From contig JAPDDQ010000010.1 in the NCBI GenBank assembly GCA_027587225.1, forward strand, positions 109,690 to 173,689: a stretch of 64,000 nt of DNA. Direction: 5' to 3'. Both the position numbers and the translations under genes were made by a program. The DNA is from Solirubrobacter taibaiensis (GTDB lineage: Bacteria; Actinomycetota; Thermoleophilia; Solirubrobacterales; Solirubrobacteraceae). The notes beneath the pieces were generated by a model. It did not search any database and was not told the origin of the DNA. It saw only the letters and a program-made list of their open reading frames with translations. Positions 27,773 through 36,837 of this stretch are shown piece by piece (position 1 is the stretch's first letter; each line of letters begins with the position of its first letter).

Positions 27773-30372
27773 CCGACGCGATGACACCGGAGCGGCTGCG
27801 GCCGCACCTCGACGGTTGGCTGTCCGTCGCCCGTCGTGGGACCAGCTTCCTCGTGCATCTCGACGGTGAATGGACCGGCGGGACCCAGATCCTGGTTGGC
27901 GCCGAGTACGTCGACGTGCGCGTCTGCCCGTCGGAGTTGGCGATCCGTGAGGAGCTCACACGCGATCGACCGGACGGCCGTGCAATGGTCGTGCTGACGC
28001 CGGTGGACGTCCAGTCGCAGGATCTGCTCGCTCGGGTCTTTAAGCGGGGCGTGCGCCGGCTTGATGCATGGGAAGCAGTCCAACGGCTCTTCGGTGTGCG
28101 CCAGATCGACCCGCTGATCGCCGGCGAGAAGTGGATGGCCGAGGCGCTAATCGAAGCGGCTCCACTCAGCGGCTACGAGCGAACGGCATCACTCGCGCTT
28201 GATAGCGATCGCGCGTGGGAATCGCTGCTTCGGCATCGCTACGGCATCGAGACTAAAGACGGCTTGGACGGGCTGCTTCACTGGGCGGCGAGCACCGACG
28301 TCGCACGGCTCCAAGACCGACCCGAAGCCGAGTATCGCGCAGTGCGGCGGCGGCTTGCCACCCGCATGGTGGGTGCCGAACCGGTGCTCGCTGCGGTCGC
28401 GGTCGGCCGCGGGGCGCAGGTGGTCGCTATCGGGCTGGTGACCCGGCTCCTGCTCGATGGGCCAGCGGGTGAGACGCGGGCCGCCTCTCGGGCGCTCGCG
28501 GGAGGTGTGGTGCTGAGCGGGTGGAAGTTCGACGAACGGGCCGCACGCGCCTTCGCAGACGCGGCCGAGTCCGTCGTGAACGCGCTGTTGGCCAGCGATC
28601 GACCGGTTGCGCACGCGGTGCTGCGTGACGCGGAGTCCGTGGCCGGACTGCTGGGCGCCGAGCCGCTCGCGGCCGCCAGCACCGTACTGCAGTCGGGACT
28701 CAGGGCGCGACTGCGGGAGTTCGGCCAAGCGCTCGCGGGCCGCGACAGCGCCGGCGGTATCGAGCGCATCGAGGCCGCTCTCGCGTGTGTGCGGGCTCAC
28801 CGCGTCAACGACCATGACGGGACCGCAGAGATGGCGCTGCGCGTCGTCCGTTGGATGCAGCAGGACTTGCCTGCCGCACCGGACTTCCGGGCGGCCGCGG
28901 TTGACCACGTGCGCGACAGCGCCTACGCGGACTGGGGGCGAACGGCGCTGCGAGTCGTCACCGGTGATGACGGCCTCGACGAGCAACTGCGACTGTTGAT
29001 CGCCGCCGCGGACGCGCGCCGACGCGCGCAGGAAACGCACTTCGCCGACTTGCTCGCCGGATACACCGCTCACGCTGCGGCCGGCGCGGAAATTCTCGGG
29101 GTCGAGGAAGTCCTCGAGCGTGTCGTCGCGCCGCTCGCCGGATCGTCCCCGTTGCTCCTGATCGTCCTCGACGGGATGAGCCATCGGGTCGCCTGCGAGC
29201 TGCTGGAAGACGTGATCGCCCGTGGCTGGACCGAACTACGCCCCGCCGGGCACACTGGCCGGACGCTCGTCTTGTCGGTGCTCCCGAGCGTGACCACGTT
29301 CTCGCGGACCAGTCTCTTGACGGGTCGCCTGAGCAAGGGCGTCGCGGGTGACGAGGCGAAGGCGTTCGCCACGCATTCGGCGCTGGCCGGTGCGAAGCCG
29401 CTGCTCTTCCACAAGAGTGCCTTGCGCGATCCACACGGAGGTCTCTCGGAGGCACTGCGTTCCGAGATCGCCGGCGAGCGGCGTGTGATCGGCGCGGTCG
29501 TCAACGCGATCGACGACCACTTGGCCCGCAGCGATCAGCTGGCGACGCCCTGGGACACGTCGTACGTCCCCGTGCTCCGGCAGTTGCTCGACGAGGCGCG
29601 CGACGCGTCACGGCTGGTCGTCCTCGCGAGTGATCACGGGCATGTCCTCGACCGCGGCACCAAGCAGCGTCCGACCACTGCTGACGGTGGCGAGCGGTGG
29701 CGGCCCGTGGCGAAGGAAGCAGGGGATGGTGAGCAGCGCATCTCCGGCGTTCGCGTCCTCGCGCCGGGGGGCGCATGCGTGCTCGCCGTCGACGAGACGA
29801 TCCGCTACGGCCCGCCCAAGCACGGCTACCACGGCGGTGCGACTGCGCAGGAAGTCCTCGCTCCCCTGCTGGTCCTTACTGCCTCGGCGGGTGACGAGGT
29901 GAGCGGATGGGTCGAGGCGCCCTACGACCTGCCGACCTGGTGGGCCCGCGCCGAGGTACCCACCGTCGAAGAGTCACCGTCGCCCCAGGTGCCGGTGTTC
30001 AAGCCCCGGGTCGAGGAGTCAAGTGGCCAGTTGACACTTGGTGCGTCCGAACCGGCCGTGGTGGATTCGCTCGTCGCCCGGCTGGAAGCGTCCCAGTCAT
30101 TCACGGCCGCTCGTGCCGCCGCTGCAAAGGATCGGGTCCCGCCCGAGCGATTTACCGCGATCCTAGCCGCGCTCGACGGCGCCGGCGGCAAGCTGCTGCT
30201 CGATGCGCTCGCGCGTCAGACCGGGATCAGCCCGATGCGGCTGCGCGGAACGCTGGCCACGATGCGGTTGCACCTGAACGTCGAGGGCTACGACGTCCTC
30301 GCGCTCAACGACGACACCGGTGATGTGGTGCTCGACGTCACGCTGCTGCGCCGCCAGTTCGAGGCCGGATGA
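27769..30372 (+). CDS. pglZ: PglZ, alkaline-phosphatase-superfamily protein, BREX type 2
   Basis: An 867-aa PglZ protein, the hallmark of all BREX systems. The alkaline-phosphatase-like metal sites are visible as LLLIVLDGMSHRVAC (Asp near 468) and VLASDHGHVLDRG (Asp/His near 622), with KHGYHGGATAQEVLAP later, a typical PglZ block. The C-terminal 120 residues look like a separate helical DNA-binding or interaction region. The start is TTG 27769, coupled to the pglY stop as TTGA; an ATG four codons later (27781) is an alternative. The stop overlaps brxD as ATGA. Confidence 0.93.
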   Translation: MTDAMTPERLRPHLDGWLSVARRGTSFLVHLDGEWTGGTQILVGAEYVDVRVCPSELAIREELTRDRPDGRAMVVLTPVDVQSQDLLARVFKRGVRRLDAWEAVQRLFGVRQIDPLIAGEKWMAEALIEAAPLSGYERTASLALDSDRAWESLLRHRYGIETKDGLDGLLHWAASTDVARLQDRPEAEYRAVRRRLATRMVGAEPVLAAVAVGRGAQVVAIGLVTRLLLDGPAGETRAASRALAGGVVLSGWKFDERAARAFADAAESVVNALLASDRPVAHAVLRDAESVAGLLGAEPLAAASTVLQSGLRARLREFGQALAGRDSAGGIERIEAALACVRAHRVNDHDGTAEMALRVVRWMQQDLPAAPDFRAAAVDHVRDSAYADWGRTALRVVTGDDGLDEQLRLLIAAADARRRAQETHFADLLAGYTAHAAAGAEILGVEEVLERVVAPLAGSSPLLLIVLDGMSHRVACELLEDVIARGWTELRPAGHTGRTLVLSVLPSVTTFSRTSLLTGRLSKGVAGDEAKAFATHSALAGAKPLLFHKSALRDPHGGLSEALRSEIAGERRVIGAVVNAIDDHLARSDQLATPWDTSYVPVLRQLLDEARDASRLVVLASDHGHVLDRGTKQRPTTADGGERWRPVAKEAGDGEQRISGVRVLAPGGACVLAVDETIRYGPPKHGYHGGATAQEVLAPLLVLTASAGDEVSGWVEAPYDLPTWWARAEVPTVEESPSPQVPVFKPRVEESSGQLTLGASEPAVVDSLVARLEASQSFTAARAAAAKDRVPPERFTAILAALDGAGGKLLLDALARQTGISPMRLRGTLATMRLHLNVEGYDVLALNDDTGDVVLDVTLLRRQFEAG

Positions 30373-31694
30373 CCGCGCCGATGCCGAGCGCGCGAAGGCG
30401 CGAGGAGATCGTTGCCGCGCTGCTCCGCGGTAGCGTCCCGGAACGCGGGCTGGAGACGTTCGCCGTCGGGCTCGAACGCCTCGCCCCCGCTGTCGAGAAG
30501 GAGCTGCACGACGTCGCGGCCGGCGGCGCGCACTTCAAGGCGATCCGCGGTGACTACGGAACTGGCAAGACGTTCTTCGCGCGCTGGCTCACTGAGCGAG
30601 CGAAGGCCGAAGGCTTCGCGACATCCGAGGTCCAGATTTCCGAGACCGAAACGCCGCTGCATCGGCTGGAGACGGTGTATCGCCGCTTGGTCGAGCGGCT
30701 CTCGACGGCTGATGTCTCTCAGGGTGCCCTACGCACGGTGCTCGAACGCTGGGGCTTCGCCCTCGAAGAGGATGTCCTCGCCACTGGTGAGGTCAGCGAG
30801 CACGACGAGGCCGCGCTCGCCGTGCGGGTCGATCGACTCATGGAAGGAAGGCTCGCCGAGGTCAGCCGCAGCGCACCACTGTTCGCCACGGCGCTGCGAG
30901 CACACCGGGCGGCACTCGCCGCGGGCGACAAGGCCCAGGCGGACGGGGTCCTCGCCTGGATCGGCGCGCAACCGAACGTTCCCGCCGCGGTCAAGCGCAA
31001 AGCCGGATTCAAGGGTGAGATCGACCACTTCGGCGCATTGAGCTTCCTTCAGGGGTTGCTCGTTGTGCTTCGCGACGCCGGGCATTCAGGGCTGGTCCTC
31101 GTTCTCGATGAGATCGAGACGCTCCAGCGAGTACGCAGCGACGTGCGCGAGAAGTCGCTCAACGCGTTGCGGCAGTTGATCGACGAGGTCTACGGCGGAC
31201 GCTTTCCGGGGCTATATCTCGTGATCACCGGCACACCGGCGTTCTTCGACGGGCCGCAAGGCGCGCAGCGTCTCGCACCGCTCGCCCAGCGGCTCGCGAC
31301 CGACTTCGCAGGTGACCCGCGGTTCGACAACCCGCGCGCGGTGCAGCTGCGGCTGCCAGCATTCGACTTTGACCGGCTTGTCTCAGTCGGTATGCGCGTC
31401 CGTGACATTTACGTCGAGGGTCGGCCGGCGGAGGAGCGGCTGCGCTCACTGGTGGACGACGCGTACGTCCGCGGCCTGGCCGACGCGGTGGCAGGCGTGC
31501 TCGGCGGGCGTGTCGGTATTGCACCCCGCATCTACCTCAAGAAGCTCGTCGATGTGCTCGACCGCGTCGACCAGTTCCCTGACTTCGACCCTCGTCGCGA
31601 CTACGCGCTCGCCGTCGGCGACGGCGAACTGACCTTGGAGGAGCGCGAGTCGCGGACGCCGCCAACGGCTGACGACATCGAGCTAGATGTCTGA
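30369..31694 (+). CDS. brxD: BrxD ATP-binding protein, BREX type 2
   Basis: A 441-aa AAA/ORC-like ATPase. Walker A is GDYGTGKT (about residue 61) and Walker B is LVLVLDEIETLQ (about 245), followed by RSDVREKSLNALRQL typical of the BrxD family. It belongs to the standard type 2 BREX gene set, directly after pglZ and before brxHI. It starts with ATGA overlap on pglZ and ends with an 8-bp overlap on brxHI. The mechanistic role within BREX is not established; family membership is clear from sequence and order. Confidence 0.9.
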   Translation: MTAPMPSARRREEIVAALLRGSVPERGLETFAVGLERLAPAVEKELHDVAAGGAHFKAIRGDYGTGKTFFARWLTERAKAEGFATSEVQISETETPLHRLETVYRRLVERLSTADVSQGALRTVLERWGFALEEDVLATGEVSEHDEAALAVRVDRLMEGRLAEVSRSAPLFATALRAHRAALAAGDKAQADGVLAWIGAQPNVPAAVKRKAGFKGEIDHFGALSFLQGLLVVLRDAGHSGLVLVLDEIETLQRVRSDVREKSLNALRQLIDEVYGGRFPGLYLVITGTPAFFDGPQGAQRLAPLAQRLATDFAGDPRFDNPRAVQLRLPAFDFDRLVSVGMRVRDIYVEGRPAEERLRSLVDDAYVRGLADAVAGVLGGRVGIAPRIYLKKLVDVLDRVDQFPDFDPRRDYALAVGDGELTLEERESRTPPTADDIELDV

Positions 31695-33789
31695 CCCGTT
31701 CGACCGGCTGCACCCGGCCGTCCAGCATCACATCGTCAACTCGCTGGGGTGGCGGACACTGCGTCCGCTGCAACTCCAGGCCATCGATCCCGTGCTGGAC
31801 GGACGTCACGCACTCCTCGGCGCGCCCACCGCCGGCGGCAAGACGGAGGCTGCCCTGCTGCCGCTGCTTTCAAGAATGGTGGCCGCACGGTGGTCCGGGC
31901 TATCCGTGCTCTACGTCTGCCCGCTGCGAGCGCTGCTGAACAACCTCTACCCGCGCGTGCAGGGCTACTGCGAGCTGCTTGGCCATCGTGCCGGGATCTG
32001 GCACGGCGACGTCGGCGACGCGGAACGACGGCGGCTCCTCGCCGATCCTCCAGACGTGTTGCTGACGACACCGGAGTCGATTGAGGCGATGCTGATGTCG
32101 CGTCGCGTCGAGTCCGGTCGCCTGTTCGGCGGAGTCCAGGCTGTCGTCGTGGATGAGATCCATGCCTTCGCTGGTGATGACCGTGGATGGCACCTGCTTG
32201 CAGTGCTGGCGCGGCTCGACGCGCTTTCCGGCCGAGAGATCCAGCGGGTCGGCCTGACTGCGACCGTTGGCAACCCGGACTGGCTGCTCAACTGGCTCGT
32301 CTCCGGCGGCTCGGGCGAACGGGAAGTTGTTCTCGTGTCGGGCGAAGGCGGCGATCTTGAGTTGACCGTCGACTGGGTCGCAACCGAAGCCAACGCTGCA
32401 CGCATCATCGGAGGGTTACACCAAGGCGAGAAGCGACTCGTGTTCGCCGATAGCCGCGCACGCGTCGAGTCGCTGGCCTCCGCATTGCGGTCTGAAGGGA
32501 CGACGGTGTTCGTGTCCCACTCGTCGCTCAGCGCGGATGACCGCCGGCAGGCCGAGCGGGCCTTCGCCGAGACGCGCGACTGCGTCATCGTCTCGACTTC
32601 CACGCTCGAGCTTGGTATCGACGTAGGCGATTTGGATCGTGTGATTCAAGTCGGCGCCCCGGCCACAGTGGCGTCCGTGCTGCAGCGGCTCGGTCGAACC
32701 GGGCGCCGCGCGGGGACGGCTCGCAATTGCCTCTTCCTTGCCACGTCCGACATGGAGCTGCTTCAGGGGTTGGCGTTGATTCGCCTGATCCTTGATGGTT
32801 GGGTCGAGCCGCTCGCCGCTCCGGCGTGGCCCGTGAACCTCGTCGCGCAGCAACTGCTCGCACGAGTCTTGGCGGAGGGTCGCGTCGGGAGAAGCGCGTG
32901 GCCAGGATCACTCGAACGGGTTAGAACCCTTGCCGGACTTCCGGTCGACTTACCTGTGGCCGTGTTGGAGCACATGCTCGCTCGCGAAATCGTCGTGGAG
33001 GACGGTGGGATCGTGGCGATCGGCCGGATCGGCGAGCAGGAATACGGGCGCCGGAACTTCATGGACGTAACCTCGCTGTTTCTCACCGAGCCGTTGCTCG
33101 CCGTTCACTGGGGACAACGCGCCCTCGGGTCCGTCGATCCTTCGTCGCTTACGACGCGTGATAGCGGCCGTGCGACGATTCTGCTCGGCGGTCGCGCTTG
33201 GGGCGTACGAGACGTTGACTGGTCGCGCCGGATCGTCTGGGTCGAGCCGGTCGACGAACCTGGCCGTTCACGGTGGGCAGGCTCGGGAGCCGCCCTCTCC
33301 ATCGAGGTCTGTCACGCGATCCGCTCAGTGCTCTGGGGCGACGAGCGACTTGCTGCGCACCTGACGCGCCGGGCCGCAACCCGGATCGACGAGATTCGAG
33401 GTGAGTACGAATGGGTGCAGGAGGGCCGCACAACGCTGGTTCGTGATCATGTGCGCGACCGGTCGCGCTGGTGGACCTTCGCGGGTGGCCGAGCCAACCG
33501 CGCCGTCGCTGCCCAGCTCGACGCCGCGGGCATGGCAACGACATCCGTCGATGACCTCGGAATCGGTCTCCGCTCACGCGGTTCGTACGACTCGCTCAAG
33601 CGGGTTGTCGGTGGGATCGACGCGCCAAACGCCACTGCCCCGGTCGACACACGACGCATCGACACCACGAAATTCGGGTCGTGTGTACCTGATCAGTTGT
33701 TGGAGCAAATGCTCGAACAGCGAGAGACAGACAGCGACGGCGTTGCGAGGTTGATCGGGGAACCACTGCTGACGGCACATACCGGTTGA
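31687..33789 (+). CDS. brxHI: BrxHI Lhr-like DEAD/DEAH helicase, BREX type 2
   Basis: A 700-aa superfamily 2 helicase. Motif I is GAPTAGGKTEA (about residue 47), motif II is VVVDEIHAF (about 155), motif III region LTATVGN, and motif VI is QRLGRTGRRAG (about 337). The architecture resembles the Lhr-type helicases named BrxHI in type 2 BREX. It is the last core gene. A 172-bp gap follows before the next start, so the core operon probably ends here. Confidence 0.9.
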   Translation: MSDPFDRLHPAVQHHIVNSLGWRTLRPLQLQAIDPVLDGRHALLGAPTAGGKTEAALLPLLSRMVAARWSGLSVLYVCPLRALLNNLYPRVQGYCELLGHRAGIWHGDVGDAERRRLLADPPDVLLTTPESIEAMLMSRRVESGRLFGGVQAVVVDEIHAFAGDDRGWHLLAVLARLDALSGREIQRVGLTATVGNPDWLLNWLVSGGSGEREVVLVSGEGGDLELTVDWVATEANAARIIGGLHQGEKRLVFADSRARVESLASALRSEGTTVFVSHSSLSADDRRQAERAFAETRDCVIVSTSTLELGIDVGDLDRVIQVGAPATVASVLQRLGRTGRRAGTARNCLFLATSDMELLQGLALIRLILDGWVEPLAAPAWPVNLVAQQLLARVLAEGRVGRSAWPGSLERVRTLAGLPVDLPVAVLEHMLAREIVVEDGGIVAIGRIGEQEYGRRNFMDVTSLFLTEPLLAVHWGQRALGSVDPSSLTTRDSGRATILLGGRAWGVRDVDWSRRIVWVEPVDEPGRSRWAGSGAALSIEVCHAIRSVLWGDERLAAHLTRRAATRIDEIRGEYEWVQEGRTTLVRDHVRDRSRWWTFAGGRANRAVAAQLDAAGMATTSVDDLGIGLRSRGSYDSLKRVVGGIDAPNATAPVDTRRIDTTKFGSCVPDQLLEQMLEQRETDSDGVARLIGEPLLTAHTG

Positions 33790-33829
33790 TCTAAGCGTCT
33801 CGGCTGCCCGTCCTTCCTTGCATCCCGCG

Positions 33830-33851
33830 CTCAACAACGACTGGTGTTGAG
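33830..33851. promoter_or_regulatory. inverted repeat between brxHI and the next operon
   Basis: CTCAACA (33830-33836) and TGTTGAG (33845-33851) form a perfect 7-bp inverted repeat with an 8-nt loop. It lies 40 bp after the brxHI stop and 110 bp before the probable start of the next gene. It may be a terminator hairpin for the BREX operon (no T-run follows) or an operator for the following three-gene operon. Confidence 0.35.
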
Positions 33852-33961
33852 ACGCTCGACGAACGACTAGCGCAGCTCGTGCTTCGCCGCGATACAAAGT
33901 TCCTTCTAGTTTGAGGCCTGCTCATCGTCGAGCGGGCCAAGAGCGCATCGCTTGTTCGGGG

Positions 33962-35932
33962 ATGGTTCCACGCGACGTGTCAGAAACGGAGCTTGTCAGC
34001 GACTTCCCGGGTGTGGGCAATGACAACGCGGCGTGGAACCGTGCTTTGGTCGACCGGCTATTCCCCGTCGACGAGAAGCCGGAGAGTGCCCGGCTGCTTG
34101 CCATCGACGAGGACGTGATCGTCGCCGTCGGAGCGACGCTCGGGTTCTCGGCGGACGCGGCCCTTCCCGCGTTCGTCAAGACCATCAACGATCGCTGGTC
34201 GATCGCTCGTACCGGCTCGTTCGCAATCCTTGCCGCGGCGGCGAACGGATTCGCGCGACTCCCGCGCCCGCGCCAGGCGCCGCCATTCGTCTCCGGGCTC
34301 TCGCTACTGGTTCTTGCGGCGTCGGGGATGCGCCACGACGAGGCCGCCCCGGCCAACGCGTACTACGCGCGGCTCGCTGGGATCGTCGGCGTCGGCCGCA
34401 CGGAGTTCCTGGCCGCGAGCGAGATCCCGGGGATGTTCGAACGGCTGGCCGAATGGCTGCGCGCGGACGTCGGTGGTCGGCGTGGCAGATTGCTGCTTCC
34501 AGGGGGCGGTTACAAGTACGTCGGCGTCCCGATCAACCAGTGCGTGTTCCGAGCGTTCGATCGCGCGGCGCTAGCGGACTTCTTCACGGATCGTCTTCCC
34601 GCGGTTCGTCCGGAGCTAGACGTACTGGCGATGCTACGCGCCTGGCCAGGCCGCCACCGACTCAGCGCTCCGGCCACGCGATTGCTTCACGACCCTGCTG
34701 CGGAGGATCAGGTACGGGCCGCGCTGTCGGTCGTCCGCGACGCGTGGAACCCGCAGGTGGACTGGACGCAGATGCGGGCCTCGGTTGCCGGCGGCCGACG
34801 ATTTCCGGGTCGACTGCGCATGCGCGTCACGCCGGAAGTCGAATTGTTCGTGTCGTCTGAGGCCGACATTTCGGTTTCGCTTGCGGACGGACGCTGGCTG
34901 AGCCCGGGCCGCGAGGCAGCGGTGGCCACGTCTCTCCTTGATCAGCTCGCCAAGGCCTCCGTGCGGTTCTCCACCGGCGGCACAGCGGTCGTCTTACCGT
35001 TCGGCGGAGACACGTTGTACTTCGAGCACCAGGAGGAGTACGGCATCGTCCGCGTGCTCAGTGTGCAGCGCGACCGAGCATACGTTCTCTCGCGCGATCC
35101 CGCGGTGCACGAGAGTCTGGCGGAGTACGAAGACGAAAACGCTGAATTGCCGACAGGATGGCGGCTGTTTCTGCGCGTGGCGGCCGAGGACTTGCCCAGT
35201 GAACGCAAGGCGCCTGAGCTAAAGCCGCTGATCGCTCCGAAACTGGATGGTGGACTACGAGTTGACCGGATGGCGTGGCTCACGGGTGCGGGCCCGATGG
35301 TGCGCGCGGGTCACCTCGCCAGTCCAATCGAGGTGAAGCTCGACGGTGAATCGCTCGGCGAACTTGAGGCTGGCGGATGTGTGTTCCTGCCTTGCGCGGA
35401 TACGCTGAAGTGTCACGAAGTTGAGGTAGGGGAAACTCGTTGGACGGTGCGGATAGTAGAACAAGGACCGAGGGCGGGAATCGGAACACTTGGCTGGCGA
35501 CCCGAGTCACTTGACACAAATCGTCACGGGGCAGCCGCGCTCGATGAGGTGAAGGTGACCGGGGCGGTTGTTGAGTCCTGGGACTTGAGCGAGACACTGC
35601 TGTGCCCACCCGGTACCAAGGTCACTAGCATCGACCATTGGGGGACGGGAAAGCGCATTTCTCCCGAGCTCCGCCCGCGCTGGCTGACGGAGATTGGCTT
35701 TGAGCCCGAACGCGCACGGTGGGAGTTGTTCCCGACTGAGGACGACGTGTGGATCGTGAGCGAACGCATGGTGGTGTGTCTCGACCCTTCGCTCCCACCA
35801 CTGCTCGACGACGTCGCAAGGAAGGCTTTGCTGGCGGTGCACCAGCCTCGCGTTCTCGGTGTCGATGGTCCCGATGCCCGCGTGACGGAGTTGTTCGCTG
35901 CACTGCGCCAGCTTGCTGAGGCGCACACATGA
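33962..35932 (+). CDS. unrecognised protein, first gene of DruE-like helicase cassette
   Basis: A 656-aa protein that I do not recognise. The N-terminal part (about 1-270) is alanine- and leucine-rich and probably helical; the rest is mixed, with many short beta-type segments and acidic patches such as EYEDENAELP. No nuclease, ATPase or zinc motif is visible. ATG 33962 is preferred; an in-frame TTG at 33911 would add 17 residues. The stop overlaps the next ATG as ATGA, tying it to the 302-aa protein and the large helicase, so it probably acts with them. It begins 172 bp after brxHI. Confidence 0.7.
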   Translation: MVPRDVSETELVSDFPGVGNDNAAWNRALVDRLFPVDEKPESARLLAIDEDVIVAVGATLGFSADAALPAFVKTINDRWSIARTGSFAILAAAANGFARLPRPRQAPPFVSGLSLLVLAASGMRHDEAAPANAYYARLAGIVGVGRTEFLAASEIPGMFERLAEWLRADVGGRRGRLLLPGGGYKYVGVPINQCVFRAFDRAALADFFTDRLPAVRPELDVLAMLRAWPGRHRLSAPATRLLHDPAAEDQVRAALSVVRDAWNPQVDWTQMRASVAGGRRFPGRLRMRVTPEVELFVSSEADISVSLADGRWLSPGREAAVATSLLDQLAKASVRFSTGGTAVVLPFGGDTLYFEHQEEYGIVRVLSVQRDRAYVLSRDPAVHESLAEYEDENAELPTGWRLFLRVAAEDLPSERKAPELKPLIAPKLDGGLRVDRMAWLTGAGPMVRAGHLASPIEVKLDGESLGELEAGGCVFLPCADTLKCHEVEVGETRWTVRIVEQGPRAGIGTLGWRPESLDTNRHGAAALDEVKVTGAVVESWDLSETLLCPPGTKVTSIDHWGTGKRISPELRPRWLTEIGFEPERARWELFPTEDDVWIVSERMVVCLDPSLPPLLDDVARKALLAVHQPRVLGVDGPDARVTELFAALRQLAEAHT

Positions 35933-36837
35933 CGGCGCTCGACGAGACAACGCGGCGCTGGGATCGATTGCTGGAGTGGGCCTCGGAGGTTGGGTCAGGG
36001 TCCTGGGCGCGGTGGCGAGAAGGCTGCGCCGGCGCAGGTCGAGGGGCAGTCGACGCGGCACACGTGCTGTCGTCGCTGGGTCACGTCGAGTTCGACTGGC
36101 TCGCGGATCGGTTCGCCATGGCACCTACCGCCGCGGTCTGGTTGGCGAGATCTGGCGGCCTTGTCTTCGTCACCGGATGGCGGCCGCGCGGACTCTACGA
36201 GAGCATCTCCGCGGCCCTGAACGAGGGCGACTACGACGTGTTTCTCCATGACCCTGTAGGCGGGCAGTCGGGTCCGAGCACGTGGTACTTACAGGGGCAA
36301 CCGCGCGACATCGTTCGGCTGTGCGAGGACCTGGAGATTCCCCTGACAGTTGACGGCTCGGCTGCAATTGCTGACAAGCTGGTCCCGCTCACACTCGAGG
36401 CGGTCGCGGTTCGCGACGAGCCCAGCGATCGGCACCCTAGACGCTACTTTCATCCGGTACACGGGCCTCGACCAGACCCACGCGATGGCAGAGAGAAGCG
36501 CTTGTGGTGGTACGACGAGACGCGGCGGAGCACGGCATGGCTGCGCAATGAGGAAGGGTGGTGGCGCATCCCGACGCGGGAGTACGGGCCCTACCTTGCC
36601 CATTCCAAGGATTGGTTGGCATGGGCGGGGTTCACGATGCGGCTGATCGTGCCATGGCACGCCCCACTCCCTCCATTGCATGCGCGTGCCGCTGCACTCG
36701 CGTCCGGCCGTGCCCCGATCGCGGCGAATGACGGACCGTGGGGTCCTTCGACCGCCTACCTCAATGTCGATAACGAGACCGCTCGGACGATCGCTGAGTC
36801 GTTGAGAGGAAGTCTGCGTACGCTTCCAGGCCGATGA
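35929..36837 (+). CDS. unrecognised 302-aa protein, second gene of DruE-like helicase cassette
   Basis: A 302-aa protein without a family I can name. It is rich in tryptophan (WDRLLEWASEVGSGSWARW at the N-terminus, WWYDETRRSTAWLRNEEGWW in the centre). The first 60 residues, including a predicted helix VDAAHVLSSLGHVEFDWLAD, may form a small helical domain. No catalytic motif is visible. ATGA overlaps on both sides link it to the 656-aa protein and the helicase, which argues for a stable three-part system. Confidence 0.7.
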   Translation: MTALDETTRRWDRLLEWASEVGSGSWARWREGCAGAGRGAVDAAHVLSSLGHVEFDWLADRFAMAPTAAVWLARSGGLVFVTGWRPRGLYESISAALNEGDYDVFLHDPVGGQSGPSTWYLQGQPRDIVRLCEDLEIPLTVDGSAAIADKLVPLTLEAVAVRDEPSDRHPRRYFHPVHGPRPDPRDGREKRLWWYDETRRSTAWLRNEEGWWRIPTREYGPYLAHSKDWLAWAGFTMRLIVPWHAPLPPLHARAAALASGRAPIAANDGPWGPSTAYLNVDNETARTIAESLRGSLRTLPGR

